DNA of 64,000 nt from an uncultured Acetobacteraceae bacterium (GTDB taxonomy: Bacteria; Pseudomonadota; Alphaproteobacteria; Acetobacterales; Acetobacteraceae). Within the stretch, counting starts at the first letter, position 1; each line of letters starts with the position of its first letter. The DNA lies in contig CAITUP010000011.1 in assembly GCA_903895595.1 (NCBI GenBank), positions 1 to 64,000 of the forward strand. The letters are read 5' to 3'. Below the pieces are notes generated by a model. The model did no database searches. It saw nothing but the letters and a program-made list of their open reading frames with translations, and was not told where the DNA came from. Of this stretch, positions 9,283 to 18,529 are shown piece by piece. A program made the position numbers and the translations under genes.

Positions 9283-10509
9283 ATGCCCGATCCCACACGC
9301 GAAGCCGCTTTCGATCTACTGGCCGCCGTCCTCGAACGCGGCCGCCCTTTGGAGGAAGCGCTGACAAGCCTTCCTTCGATGGACACGCGCGACCGCTCCG
9401 CCGGTCACCGGCTCGCCGCCGCGGTCCTGCGTCGCGCCGGAACGCTGGACGCGGTGCTGGAGCGATACCTCCGCAAGGAACCGCCGGCCCCCGTGCGGAA
9501 CGTGCTGCGGATCGGCGCCGCCGGCCTGCTGCTGCTGGAAACGCCGGTTCACGCCGCCGTGGGCACGGCCGTGGCGCTGGCCAAACGTCGCGGCCTTACG
9601 CCCTTCGCCGGGCTGGTCAACGCGGTGCTGCGCAAGGTCGCGACAGGCGGTACCGAGGCCCTGGAAACCCTGGACGCCCCGCGTTTGGACACGCCGAACT
9701 GGCTTTGGGCCTCCTGGGGCGCGAACGCCCGCGCCATCGCGATCGCGCAGCGGGAGGAAGCGCCGCTCGACCTGACGCTGAAACCCGGCACGCCGGTGCC
9801 CGAGGGCGCCGAACTGCTGCCCACCGGCTCCGTCCGCTTCCCCGCCGGCACGCTCGTCGCCGATATTCCGGGGTTCGCCGACGGCGCCCTCTGGGTCCAG
9901 GACGCCGCCGCCGCACTGCCCGCGCGGCTGCTGAATGCCCGTCCCGGCGAACGTGTGGCAGACCTCTGCGCCGCACCGGGCGGCAAGACCGGCCAGCTTG
10001 CCGCCGCCGGCGCCCATGTCACGGCGCTGGAGCGCGATCCCGGCCGGATCGAGCGCCTCGCCGGTAATTTGCTCCGCTGGGGCCTGCACGCCGATTTGAT
10101 CCAGGCCGATGCGACCACCTGGGCCCCGGCGGAACAATTCGACGCCATTCTGCTGGATGCGCCGTGCAGCGCCACCGGCACAATCCGCCGGCATCCCGAC
10201 GTGCCATACCTGAAGCGTCCGAACGACATCAAAACCCTGACCGTCGCGCAGGACCGCCTGCTGGCCGCCGCCGCCGCGATGCTGAAACCCGGCGGACGCC
10301 TGATCTACGCCGTGTGTTCCCTCCAACCCGAGGAAGGCGCGCCACGCCTCGCCGCCGCCGGCCTGCGCCCCGACCCCTTCACCCCGGACGAACTGGCGAC
10401 CTTGCCCGAGGCCCGCACCCCGGAAGGCCACCTGCGCACCCACCCCGCCCTCTGGTCCGAACGCGGCGGCATGGACGGTTTCTTCGCCGCTCGGTTGATA
10501 AAAGCCTGA
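9283..10509 (+). CDS. rsmB: 16S rRNA (cytosine-967 C5)-methyltransferase RsmB
   Basis: A 408-residue protein with an N-terminal NusB-like RNA-binding domain (about residues 1-140) and a C-terminal SAM-dependent m5C methyltransferase domain. The SAM site CAAPGGKTGQL and the DAPCSATG motif are present, and the second catalytic Cys appears in CSLQPEEG. The ATG at 9283 is the natural start; the open frame extends upstream only through the intergenic region. It is followed after 43 bases by rpe, a common alphaproteobacterial neighbourhood. Confidence 0.92.
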   Translation: MPDPTREAAFDLLAAVLERGRPLEEALTSLPSMDTRDRSAGHRLAAAVLRRAGTLDAVLERYLRKEPPAPVRNVLRIGAAGLLLLETPVHAAVGTAVALAKRRGLTPFAGLVNAVLRKVATGGTEALETLDAPRLDTPNWLWASWGANARAIAIAQREEAPLDLTLKPGTPVPEGAELLPTGSVRFPAGTLVADIPGFADGALWVQDAAAALPARLLNARPGERVADLCAAPGGKTGQLAAAGAHVTALERDPGRIERLAGNLLRWGLHADLIQADATTWAPAEQFDAILLDAPCSATGTIRRHPDVPYLKRPNDIKTLTVAQDRLLAAAAAMLKPGGRLIYAVCSLQPEEGAPRLAAAGLRPDPFTPDELATLPEARTPEGHLRTHPALWSERGGMDGFFAARLIKA

Positions 10510-10552
10510 TCCGGCCTTGTATGGCATCGGCGCGGCTGTCTAGAACGCAAAC

Positions 10553-11230
10553 ATGTCCCAAGCGCACGTTCGGCGTCCCACCATCGCGCCCAGCCTGCTC
10601 GCCGCCGATTTCGGCCGGCTGAGGGAAGAGGTCGCGGCCATCGAAACCGCCGGCGCCGACTGGCTGCATCTGGACGTCATGGACGGACATTTCGTCCCCA
10701 ACATCAGCTTCGGTCCGGTTGTGCTGGCGGCGTTGCGCAAGCACTCCAAGCTGCCGTTCGACGTGCATCTGATGATTACGCCGGCCGATCCTTATATCCA
10801 GGCCTTCGCGGATGCCGGTGCCGATCATATCGCCATCCACCCCGAGGCCGGGCCGCATCCGCATCGAACGCTGCAACTGATTCGTTCGCTCGGCAAAAAA
10901 GCCGGTGTGGTGCTGAATCCCGGGACCCCTCCTGACTCTATTGCATGGTTGCTCGATTTGACCGACATCGTGTTGGTGATGTCGGTGAACCCTGGATTTG
11001 GTGGACAACGGTTTTTGCCCTCGCAACTGGATAAGATCGCGGCCCTGCGCCGGATGATCGACACGGCCGGTCGCCCGATCGCGCTCGCGGTCGATGGCGG
11101 CATCACGCCGGACACCGCGCCCGCGGTGCTGCGTGCCGGCGCCGACACGCTGATCGCCGGCACGGCGGTGTTCGGCGCCACCGACTATGCCGCCGCCATC
11201 GCCGGCCTGCGGACGGAGGCCGCCGCGTGA
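10553..11230 (+). CDS. rpe: Ribulose-phosphate 3-epimerase
   Basis: A 225-residue TIM-barrel epimerase that interconverts ribulose-5-phosphate and xylulose-5-phosphate in the pentose phosphate pathway. Diagnostic segments are [10 protein letters not shown] at the N-terminus, [11 protein letters not shown] with metal-binding Asp and His, HLMI, and NPGFGGQRF, followed by a phosphate-binding VDGGI. Its stop overlaps the GTG start of the heparinase-like gene (GTGA), which indicates translational coupling. Confidence 0.95.
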   Translation: MSQAHVRRPTIAPSLLAADFGRLREEVAAIETAGADWLHLDVMDGHFVPNISFGPVVLAALRKHSKLPFDVHLMITPADPYIQAFADAGADHIAIHPEAGPHPHRTLQLIRSLGKKAGVVLNPGTPPDSIAWLLDLTDIVLVMSVNPGFGGQRFLPSQLDKIAALRRMIDTAGRPIALAVDGGITPDTAPAVLRAGADTLIAGTAVFGATDYAAAIAGLRTEAAA

Positions 11231-12828
11231 ACCCCGCCGATCCCCGCCGTTGGCTGCGCGACGCCCGCCGAGTCCTGGCGCGCCTGCCCAGCCTGAGCAT
11301 GGGACGAGTCCCCGACGCGCCGGCACTACCGGTCCGCGATCCCTGGCCCGGCGACCCCGGTCGCGGCGCCGCGCTGCTGAAAGGCGAGCTTGAATACGGC
11401 GGCGCGACTCGCCCGCTGCTTCCCGGCCAGTGGCAGGACGTGGTCGGTTCCACCCTCCTGCGGGCCTGCGCCCACGGCTTCACCTGGCTGCGCGATCTGC
11501 GCGCTTTAGGGACCGACGCCGCCCGTCTGCGCGCCCGTCAGCTGGTATCGGAGTGGATCGCCGCCCCGCCCCAGGACGCCATCGCCTACCGCCCCGACGT
11601 CATCGGCGCCCGCATCACCGCCTGGCTCGGCCATTACGACTTCTTCGCCGCCACCGCCGACGATGCGTTCCGGCAGCGGTTGATGGCGCGGCTGGTATCC
11701 GACGCGCGCGGCCTGTCCGCCGCTTTGCCGGCCGAGGAAGTGGACGCCCGGGCTTTGACCGCGCTGAAAGGCCTCATTGCCGCCGCGGTGGCGCTGCCGG
11801 AGCATACCGGCTTCACGGTCCGCGCCTTGAAATTCCTGCCGCACGAGGTCCTGCGCCAAGTGTTGCCGGACGGTTGCCATGTGGAACGCAGCCCGGCCGC
11901 GCAGCTGGCGGCGCTCCAGGACCTGACCGAGATTCGCGCTTTGCTGCAAGCCGGCCAGACGCAACCGCCGCAACCGCTGACCAACGCGATCGAGCGCATG
12001 GCGCCGGCGCTGCGGGTGCTTCGGCATGGCGATGGCGGGCTCGCGCTGTTCAACGGCACGCGGGAGGAAAGCGGCACGCTGATCGATCAGGTCCTGACCC
12101 AGGCCGGACGCGGCGGACGCGGCCCCTCGGCGCTGATCGATGGCGGGTTCCAGCGCTTGCAGGCCGGTCGCAGCGTGCTGATCGTCGATTGCGGCGCGCC
12201 GCCACCCGTTGGCGTGGACCGCTATGCCCATGCCGGCACGCTGTCGATGGAACTGTCGATCGGGCGCGACCGCCTGATCGTGAATTGCGGCGCCTATCCG
12301 GCGGGGTCCGCCGAGTGGCGCGATGCCGCGCGCGCCACTGCCGCCCATTCGACCTTGATCATCGGCGATACCAACAGCAGCGAGCTGAAGCCCAACGGCC
12401 TCGGCCGCCGGCCGACGGATGTGAAGGCGCAGCGCCAGGAGGCCAACGGCGCCCATTGGCTGGAGGCGCATCACGACGGCTGGATGAAGCCGTTCGGCGC
12501 GGTGCACCGGCGCCGCCTGTACATGTCGGAAAGCGGCGAGGACATCCGCGGCGAGGACGTCATCGAAGCCGCCCAGCCACAGCCTTTCGTGCTGCGCTTC
12601 CATCTGCACCCCGACGTGCAAGCCGTCCTGCAACAGGACGGGGAGGCGGTTCTGCTCCGCCTGCGCTCCGGCGGTGGCTGGCGCCTGCGGGCCGACCACG
12701 CCCAGTTGACGCTGGAGGAAAGCGTCTACCTCGGCGGCGCGGAGCCTCGGCGGACGGAGCAGGTGGTGCTGATCGGTCATGCCGATGGTCCGCAGCACGT
12801 GAAATGGGCGATCAGCAAGGTCGGATGA
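11227..12828 (+). CDS. Heparinase II/III-family protein
   Basis: A 533-residue protein. An N-terminal alpha-helical toroid region (about 1-290) is followed by a beta-sandwich C-terminal heparinase II/III domain with typical segments [14 protein letters not shown] and [15 protein letters not shown]. It starts with GTG at 11227 inside the rpe stop codon. Homologs in this position beside rpe and purH are common in Rhodospirillales and Rhizobiales. The family cleaves acidic polysaccharides by beta-elimination; the real substrate here is unknown and there is no clear signal peptide. Confidence 0.82.
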   Translation: MNPADPRRWLRDARRVLARLPSLSMGRVPDAPALPVRDPWPGDPGRGAALLKGELEYGGATRPLLPGQWQDVVGSTLLRACAHGFTWLRDLRALGTDAARLRARQLVSEWIAAPPQDAIAYRPDVIGARITAWLGHYDFFAATADDAFRQRLMARLVSDARGLSAALPAEEVDARALTALKGLIAAAVALPEHTGFTVRALKFLPHEVLRQVLPDGCHVERSPAAQLAALQDLTEIRALLQAGQTQPPQPLTNAIERMAPALRVLRHGDGGLALFNGTREESGTLIDQVLTQAGRGGRGPSALIDGGFQRLQAGRSVLIVDCGAPPPVGVDRYAHAGTLSMELSIGRDRLIVNCGAYPAGSAEWRDAARATAAHSTLIIGDTNSSELKPNGLGRRPTDVKAQRQEANGAHWLEAHHDGWMKPFGAVHRRRLYMSESGEDIRGEDVIEAAQPQPFVLRFHLHPDVQAVLQQDGEAVLLRLRSGGGWRLRADHAQLTLEESVYLGGAEPRRTEQVVLIGHADGPQHVKWAISKVG

Positions 12829-12847
12829 GGGGGTTGTCTGACACCCC

Positions 12848-12924
12848 GCCATGGTCGGGTTTGACCCGATCATCCCTATCCAATGGGCCTGAGATGGTCG
12901 GGTTAAACCCGACCCTGACGGTGG
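12848..12924. repeat. REP-like bipartite palindromic repeat
   Basis: Two palindromes built on the half-site ATGGTCGGG, one with loop TTTGA and one with TTAAA, are separated by a CAATGGGCCTGAG spacer. The element fills most of the gap between the heparinase and glycosyltransferase genes. It is one of at least eight related copies in the window (22351, 30569, 34149, 41899, 47464, 56262, 57697). Confidence 0.75.
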
Positions 12925-12925
12925 C

Positions 12926-14029
12926 ATGAAAATCATCGAAATCACCAACGTCGACTTCTCCCTCCGCCAGTTCCTCCTCCCGCTGATGCGGGCCGCGCGG
13001 GACCGGGGACATGAGGTGATCGGCGCCTGCGCCGAAGGCCCGCTGCTGGAGATCCCCCGGTCCGAGGGCTTCCGCGTCATCGGTCTGCCGCTGGAGCGCA
13101 AGGTCTCGCCGCTCGCCCACTGGCGCGCCTTCAAGGCACTGGTGGCGCTGTTCCGAGCGGAAAAACCCGATCTGGTGCATGCCCATATGCCGCTGAGCGG
13201 CTTCATCGCCCGCATGGCCGCGTGGTGGGCGGGGGTACCTCGGATCGCCTATACCTGCCACGGCTTCTGGTTCAACTATGCCGGCAACCCGCCCCGCCAA
13301 GCCATCGGTTTCCTCATGGAATGGCTCGCCGCGCGGGTCACCCAGGTCTTCATGACCGTCTCCGACGAGGAAGCCGCCGATGCGCGGCGGCTCCATATCA
13401 GCCGTGGCGCCGTGTCCATCCGCAACGGCCGCGACCCCGAGGCATTTCGCCCGGACCCGGAAGCGCGCGCCCGTATCCGAACGTCCCTCGGCGTCCGGCA
13501 GGATCGCGTCGTCGTGGTCGCGGTCGCTCGGCTTGTGCGCCACAAGGGCTTCCCCGAACTGGCGGCGGCGATGCGCGACGTGCCGGACGCGGATTTGTGG
13601 GTGGTGGGCACCCGGCTCGACACCGATCGTGGCGAGGACATGGAAGCCTTGCTGCGCTCCGCCGGCCTGGGTCCGCGCCTGCGCATGCTGGGATACCGCA
13701 CCGACGTGGCCGCGATTCTCGCCGCCGCCGACATCTTCGTCCTGCCCAGCCATTTCGAGGGGCTGCCGATGTCGGTGATCGAGGCCATGCTGACCGGCCT
13801 GCCGGTCGTCGCCACCGATATCCGCGGCCCGCGCGAACAAGTGCGGCACAATTTCACGGGTTTGATCGTGCCACCTCGGCAGTCCCGGCCGCTGGCGGAG
13901 GCGCTGCACTGCCTCGTCGCAAACACGGCGCTGCGGGCGACGATGGGGGAGGCGGGACGGGCGCGGGCGCTGGAACTCTACGACGAAGCCAAAGTGATGA
14001 ATCGGACGCTGGACCTGCTGGGTCTGTAG
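12926..14029 (+). CDS. Glycosyltransferase family 4 (GT-B fold)
   Basis: A 367-residue retaining glycosyltransferase. The acceptor-binding N-domain begins at residue 1 and includes HAHMPLSG and TCHGFWFNY. The C-domain carries the nucleotide-sugar site, with VARLVRHKGF and the E-x7-E motif EGLPMSVIEAMLTGLPVV. The length is normal. It probably builds an extracellular or lipopolysaccharide glycan. The start lies two bases after a REP-like repeat that separates it from the upstream gene, and no other polysaccharide genes are nearby. Confidence 0.87.
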   Translation: MKIIEITNVDFSLRQFLLPLMRAARDRGHEVIGACAEGPLLEIPRSEGFRVIGLPLERKVSPLAHWRAFKALVALFRAEKPDLVHAHMPLSGFIARMAAWWAGVPRIAYTCHGFWFNYAGNPPRQAIGFLMEWLAARVTQVFMTVSDEEAADARRLHISRGAVSIRNGRDPEAFRPDPEARARIRTSLGVRQDRVVVVAVARLVRHKGFPELAAAMRDVPDADLWVVGTRLDTDRGEDMEALLRSAGLGPRLRMLGYRTDVAAILAAADIFVLPSHFEGLPMSVIEAMLTGLPVVATDIRGPREQVRHNFTGLIVPPRQSRPLAEALHCLVANTALRATMGEAGRARALELYDEAKVMNRTLDLLGL

Positions 14030-14071
14030 GTCTATCCCGCGCGCTTTCCCTCTGTAGCTGGAACTTCCGCC

Positions 14072-15649
14072 ATGTCCTCCGATATCGCTCCGATCCGTCG
14101 CGCGCTGATTTCCGTCTCCGACAAGGTCGGGCTGTTGGAATTCGGCCGGACATTGGCCGCCGCCGGGGTGGAGATTCTGTCGACCGGCGGTTCCGCCAAG
14201 GCATTACGCGATGCCGGCGTGAAGGTGACGGAAGTGTCCGAGCACACCGGCTTTCCGGAAATCCTCGACGGCCGCGTGAAGACGCTGGTGCCGCAAATCC
14301 ATGGCGGCATCCTCGGCCGGCGCGACCTGCCCGAACACGTTGCGCAGATGGCGCAGCACAAGATCGCGCCGATCGATCTGGTGGCGGTGAACCTGTATCC
14401 GTTCGAGGCGACGGTGGCGAAGGGCGCCCCGGACGAGGATTGCATCGAGAACATCGACATCGGCGGTCCGGCTTTGATTCGCGCCGCCGCCAAGAACCAC
14501 GACCACGTCACTATCCTGACCGAACCCGGCCAGTACGCCGACGTGTTGGAAGAGTTCGCCCGGCTCGGCGGCACCACCCAGGGATTGCGCCGCCGTCTGG
14601 CCGGGGAGGCCTACGCCCGCACCGCCGCCTACGATGCGGCGATCGGCGGGTGGTTCGCCGATAAGCGCGGCGACATTTTCCCACAGCGGCTGACGTTCTC
14701 CGGGACGTTGAAGCAGACCCTGCGCTATGGCGAGAATCCGCATCAGGCCGCCGGGTTCTATGGCGCGGGCAGCCGCTTCGGCGTCGCCAGTGCGACCCAG
14801 ATCCAGGGCAAGGAACTGTCCTACAACAACCTCAACGACACCGATGCCGCCTTCGAATGCGCCGCCGAGTTCGATGCGCCAACGGTCGTGATCGTCAAGC
14901 ACGCCAACCCTTGCGGTGTGGCGACCGCCGCCAGCCTCGCCGATGCCTGGGACGGCGCGCTGCGCTGCGATCCCGTTTCCCCCTACGGCGGGATCGTCGC
15001 GGTCAATCGGGTGTTGGACGCAGCGGCGGCGGAGAAAATTTCCGCCATCTTCACCGAGGTCATCATCGCGCCGGACGCGGATGAGGCGGCGCGGGAAATC
15101 CTTGGCCGAAAGAAGAACCTGCGCGTGCTGCTGACCGGCGGCATGCCCGATCCGGCGGCGCCGGGGATGACTTTTCGTAGCGTGGCCGGCGGGTTCCTGG
15201 CGCAGACGCGCGATGCCGGGCGCGTCCTGGCCTCGGGTCTGAAGGTCGTTACAAAACGCGCGCCGACCGAGGCGGAATTGGCCGATCTGCTCTTCGCCTT
15301 CCGCGTCTGCAAGCACGTGAAGTCGAACGCCATCGTTTATGCCAAGGCGGGCGCGACGGTCGGTGTCGGCGCGGGGCAAATGAGCCGCGTGGACTCCGCC
15401 CGCATCGCCGCCTGGAAAAGCGAGGAAGCCGCCCGCGCCATCGGCCTGCCGGGGCGCTTGACCGAGGGCAGTGTGGTTGCCTCCGATGCGTTCTTCCCGT
15501 TCGCCGACGGGTTGGAAGCGGCGATCGCGGCCGGGGCGACGGCGGTTATTCAGCCGGGCGGGTCGATCCGGGACGCGGATGTGATCGCGGCGGCGGATGC
15601 GGCTGGGGTGGCGATGGTGCTGACGGGGATGCGGCACTTCCGGCACTGA
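14072..15649 (+). CDS. purH: Bifunctional AICAR formyltransferase/IMP cyclohydrolase
   Basis: A 525-residue enzyme that catalyses the last two steps of de novo IMP synthesis. The N-terminal MGS-like cyclohydrolase domain (about 1-200) contains [14 protein letters not shown] and STGGSAKAL. The C-terminal AICAR transformylase domain contains [20 protein letters not shown] and SNAIVYAK. The C-terminal [11 protein letters not shown] ending is characteristic of the family. It lies 42 bases after the glycosyltransferase stop. Confidence 0.97.
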   Translation: MSSDIAPIRRALISVSDKVGLLEFGRTLAAAGVEILSTGGSAKALRDAGVKVTEVSEHTGFPEILDGRVKTLVPQIHGGILGRRDLPEHVAQMAQHKIAPIDLVAVNLYPFEATVAKGAPDEDCIENIDIGGPALIRAAAKNHDHVTILTEPGQYADVLEEFARLGGTTQGLRRRLAGEAYARTAAYDAAIGGWFADKRGDIFPQRLTFSGTLKQTLRYGENPHQAAGFYGAGSRFGVASATQIQGKELSYNNLNDTDAAFECAAEFDAPTVVIVKHANPCGVATAASLADAWDGALRCDPVSPYGGIVAVNRVLDAAAAEKISAIFTEVIIAPDADEAAREILGRKKNLRVLLTGGMPDPAAPGMTFRSVAGGFLAQTRDAGRVLASGLKVVTKRAPTEAELADLLFAFRVCKHVKSNAIVYAKAGATVGVGAGQMSRVDSARIAAWKSEEAARAIGLPGRLTEGSVVASDAFFPFADGLEAAIAAGATAVIQPGGSIRDADVIAAADAAGVAMVLTGMRHFRH

Positions 15650-15692
15650 AGGAGTGCCGCGCCGCAGGTTCGGCATCGCATGACGCTATATG

Positions 15693-15830
15693 TAATCCCA
15701 GCGGACCTAACCATTGACACATCGGCGCGTGGTAAATCGTCATGCCGACCTGCGTCGGCATGACGGGGGAGCGCCGCCGACCATGGGTCTCAAGGGTGCG
15801 GGGGGTCAAGGGTGCGGGCGGTTGATATTA
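15693..15830. mobile_element. MITE-like element, short form
   Basis: About 138 bp that match the element at 27695-27868 at both ends: AGCGGACCTAAC and ATTGACACATCGGCGC on the left, GGGGGAGCGCCGCCGACC and GGTGCGGGCGG on the right. The middle holds one perfect hairpin (GTCATGCCGAC facing GTCGGCATGAC) where the other copy has a longer nested one. The right end contains a small GGTCAAGGGTGCGGG-type duplication. It lies between the convergent ends of purH and the SolA-like gene. It has no coding capacity; mobility is inferred from the second copy. Confidence 0.75.
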
Positions 15831-15849
15831 ATGGATCGGCGTCGCGCCT

Positions 15850-16983
15850 TCACTCGCTGTACCGCACCGTCCGTTGCCCGCTCCGCTTCAACCCCATGAC
15901 GGCCAGGTCGGGCCGAGCCACACCGCGGATAAAATCTTCCGCGATCCCACCATAGGCCGGCGCGTATTTGAACCCGTGTCCGGAACAGCAACTGAACAAA
16001 ACGATATTGTCGTGGGCGGGGTGGCGGTCGACGACGAAATGTTTGTCGGGGGTCAGGGTGTAGATGCAGGCCTTCATCGCGGCGGGTTCGGATGAAATAC
16101 CGTTGAAATAGCGCTGGATGCAGGGGGCCAGGCGAGTGGCATCGGCCACGTCGGGCTCCAGCGTCGGATTGTCGGGATCGATGCGCTGGTTCAAGTGCTT
16201 GTCGTGCCCGAGTTTGATCATCCCGTCCGGTGTCGGCATGCCGTACCAGCCGCCTTCTCCGTCCAGGCAGAAAATCGGCACGCTGCCGTCGGCCGAGGCC
16301 CCTGCATCGAACCACGCGATCACCCGCCGCTCCGGAGTCAGCGGCAGCGCCAGATCGGGAAACAGTTTCGGCATCCAGCCGCCGGCCGAGGCGATCAGGA
16401 TATCGCCCTCGATGGTCTCGTGCGCGGTGCGGACGGCGACTCCGGTCGTGCCCGGATCGATCCCGTCCACCCGCGTATCGTGCAGCAGGCGGGCGCCATT
16501 GGATCGCGCCCAGGCGTGGAGGAACACGCGGGTCGAATCCGGCCGCACGAAGCCGCTTTTCGGCTGGAACGCCACGCGCCAGGACGGTGGTAGGTTGAAT
16601 AATGGATGCCGTTGGTTGAACGCGGTGCCGGTCAGGATGTCGCAGGGCAGGCCGTGCGCGCGCGACAGATCCTCCGACGCCGCGACCACCGCGCTGTCCG
16701 CCGGTCCGGCGTCGATCCCGCCGCAGGTGACCATAAGAGTTTCACCCGCCAGTTGGCTCCATTCCCGCCAGCCGTCCCAGCTTCGGGTTGCCATGCCGAC
16801 ATAGGCCGCGCCTTCCCGTGGAACGCGCCGGAAGATGCGGGTGTCGCCGTGGGAGGAACCGCGATCGTGCAACGGCCCGAACTGCTCGATCCCCGTGACG
16901 CGATAGCCCTTGGCGGCGAGGTGCGCGGCGATGCTGCTGCCGGCGATACCCAGGCCGAGGATCAGAACATGGGGCCGCGCCAT
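15850..16983 (-). CDS. SolA-like FAD oxidoreductase (N-methyl amino acid oxidase family)
   Basis: A 377-residue flavoprotein of the monomeric sarcosine oxidase/N-methyl-L-tryptophan oxidase family. FAD motif GLGIAGSSIAAHLA near residue 10, the RGSSHGDTRIFR segment near 42, and the C-terminal CCSGHGFKYAP. The Cys before SGHGFK matches the covalent flavin-attachment position of the family. It oxidises a secondary or N-methylated amine to release formaldehyde or an aldehyde and hydrogen peroxide. It is 6 bases downstream of a small secreted protein gene, so probably cotranscribed. Confidence 0.85.
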   Translation of the reverse strand: MARPHVLILGLGIAGSSIAAHLAAKGYRVTGIEQFGPLHDRGSSHGDTRIFRRVPREGAAYVGMATRSWDGWREWSQLAGETLMVTCGGIDAGPADSAVVAASEDLSRAHGLPCDILTGTAFNQRHPLFNLPPSWRVAFQPKSGFVRPDSTRVFLHAWARSNGARLLHDTRVDGIDPGTTGVAVRTAHETIEGDILIASAGGWMPKLFPDLALPLTPERRVIAWFDAGASADGSVPIFCLDGEGGWYGMPTPDGMIKLGHDKHLNQRIDPDNPTLEPDVADATRLAPCIQRYFNGISSEPAAMKACIYTLTPDKHFVVDRHPAHDNIVLFSCCSGHGFKYAPAYGGIAEDFIRGVARPDLAVMGLKRSGQRTVRYSE

Positions 16984-16988
16984 CGCGA

Positions 16989-17384
16989 CTACCGTCCGCT
17001 GGGGGATTTTTCCGGCAGCCAGACGTCGGTCCAGCCGGTGACGGTGGGTTGATCGGTCAGGCGCACCTCGGTGCGGCCGGGGCCGGCACGCCGCACGATC
17101 TGCACAGCCGTCGGCACCTGCACGCTGCGGCAGTCCGCCGGGCCGCCGCCCTCGGTGCGGGCGCGATTGGCGGCAAGGCGCGTGAGGTCGTCGGCGCTAC
17201 GGCAGAACGCCGCCCCGGGATCCAGCCGAGGCCACGCGAGCGGCGACGGCTTCACGTCGGGCAGGCCCTTCTTGCCGCCTTTCCCCAACAGGCCGGGCGC
17301 ATCGAAAATGATATTGTCGTTGTCCGCCATCGCCGGCAACGGCGACAGCAGCAGAGCGAGCAGGACAAGCAAACGGTGGCGCAT
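16989..17384 (-). CDS. Small secreted protein of unknown function
   Basis: A 131-residue protein whose first ~22 residues form a signal peptide (LLVLLALLLSPLPAMA then D), so the mature product is periplasmic. I start at the ATG 17384 because it gives the signal peptide; the longer frame is shadow. Two Cys residues in the mature part (in AFCRSADD and ADCRSVQV) could form a disulfide. The C-terminal half reads like a beta-rich domain ending TGWTDVWLPEKS. I do not recognise a family. Confidence 0.6.
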   Translation of the reverse strand: MRHRLLVLLALLLSPLPAMADNDNIIFDAPGLLGKGGKKGLPDVKPSPLAWPRLDPGAAFCRSADDLTRLAANRARTEGGGPADCRSVQVPTAVQIVRRAGPGRTEVRLTDQPTVTGWTDVWLPEKSPSGR

Positions 17385-17461
17385 CGTCGATCCTGACGGT
17401 TGAGGGATTGGCCGTGTTGCCCCCTTATAGCGCATATCCCGGCCCGCGAAATCGTGCGGGA

Positions 17462-18499
17462 TCACCGAACCGTCGGCTTGACGCAGGCCGTTCCGGCGGG
17501 GATTGCCTTCGGGAAGGTGAATCCGGCGAACGCGATGACCTTCCACTGGGCGTCGGGGCCGCGCAGAAGCGTGACGAGCCGCGGCAATTTGACCTCGCTG
17601 TAGGCGACTTGATCGACGATGTGATCTTTCACGGTGTTGTTGAACCGGACGACCAGAACATCGCCATTCCGCCGAACCTGGAAATCGGAATTGACGGCCT
17701 TGCTGGCGGTCGGGGCGTGACGCGCCAGGACGTCCCTGCTTCCGGTGAAACCGGCGCCGCCGGCATATTGCACCTGGATCTCCTCGTGGACGATCTGACG
17801 GAGATCGTCGTGTTCGATCAGGGTTTGCAGCCGTTGGATCTGACGTTTGGCGATATCGAGGTCGGTGGCGTTCCCGGCGCCGTCGCCGCGCGGTTTCTTC
17901 GAGGCATCGGGCGCCGCTTGACCGCAGATCTGGGCAATCGGGGTGTTGAAGTTGGCGCTCGACACGATTCGCCACTGGCGGGCCGTCCGGTTCCACAGCA
18001 GCACGGTCATCTCCGGCCGAGCGTCGCCGCTCATGATTGTTTTCCGGTCGATCTGGCTGGAATCCGGCGCTTTCACCTTGTAGCGCAGCACCAAGAGGTT
18101 TGAACGCGGGTGGGTGACGTGCATGTCGGAAATCTCGAAATTGTCGATGTCCGACGGTGGGAACGACGTTTTGGTGAAGGCGTAGCCCTCTGTCGCCCGT
18201 TGCAGCAGTGCCTGCGCGTCGATCAGTTTTTTCACCTGGGGGACGGCGTCCGCGTGGGTGGCGTTGGCGGGCCCGCCGGTCTGCCCGGTCGGGCTGCCGA
18301 CGCGGGACAGGATAGCGTAAAGCTCGTTCGCAAGTTTTTGGCCGAAGCCTTTGCGGGTGTCCTGGGACATGGCGTCGACCGCGGCGGGTGCGGTTTTGAA
18401 CGCGTCGAGCACGATGCCCGCGGATTTCGGTTGTTGCGCCAGCGCCATGGGACCGGACAGTAGAGCGATCAAGGAAAGTGTGACGATTCGTCGCAACAT
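17462..18499 (-). CDS. Secreted protein of unknown function
   Basis: A 345-residue protein with an N-terminal signal peptide (RRIVTLSLIALLSGPMALA then Q), started at ATG 18499 with a GGGAG site just upstream. The mature part contains two related-looking segments, each ending with a VVRFN- or VLRYK-type strand and a phrase like WRIVSSANF or WKVIAFAGF, so it may hold two repeats of a beta-rich domain. It lies 30 bases downstream of the AMP-ligase stop. No known family recognised. Confidence 0.6.
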   Translation of the reverse strand: MLRRIVTLSLIALLSGPMALAQQPKSAGIVLDAFKTAPAAVDAMSQDTRKGFGQKLANELYAILSRVGSPTGQTGGPANATHADAVPQVKKLIDAQALLQRATEGYAFTKTSFPPSDIDNFEISDMHVTHPRSNLLVLRYKVKAPDSSQIDRKTIMSGDARPEMTVLLWNRTARQWRIVSSANFNTPIAQICGQAAPDASKKPRGDGAGNATDLDIAKRQIQRLQTLIEHDDLRQIVHEEIQVQYAGGAGFTGSRDVLARHAPTASKAVNSDFQVRRNGDVLVVRFNNTVKDHIVDQVAYSEVKLPRLVTLLRGPDAQWKVIAFAGFTFPKAIPAGTACVKPTVR

Positions 18500-18529
18500 G
18501 GTCGGACTCCCGCGTTTTCGATAGGGCAA

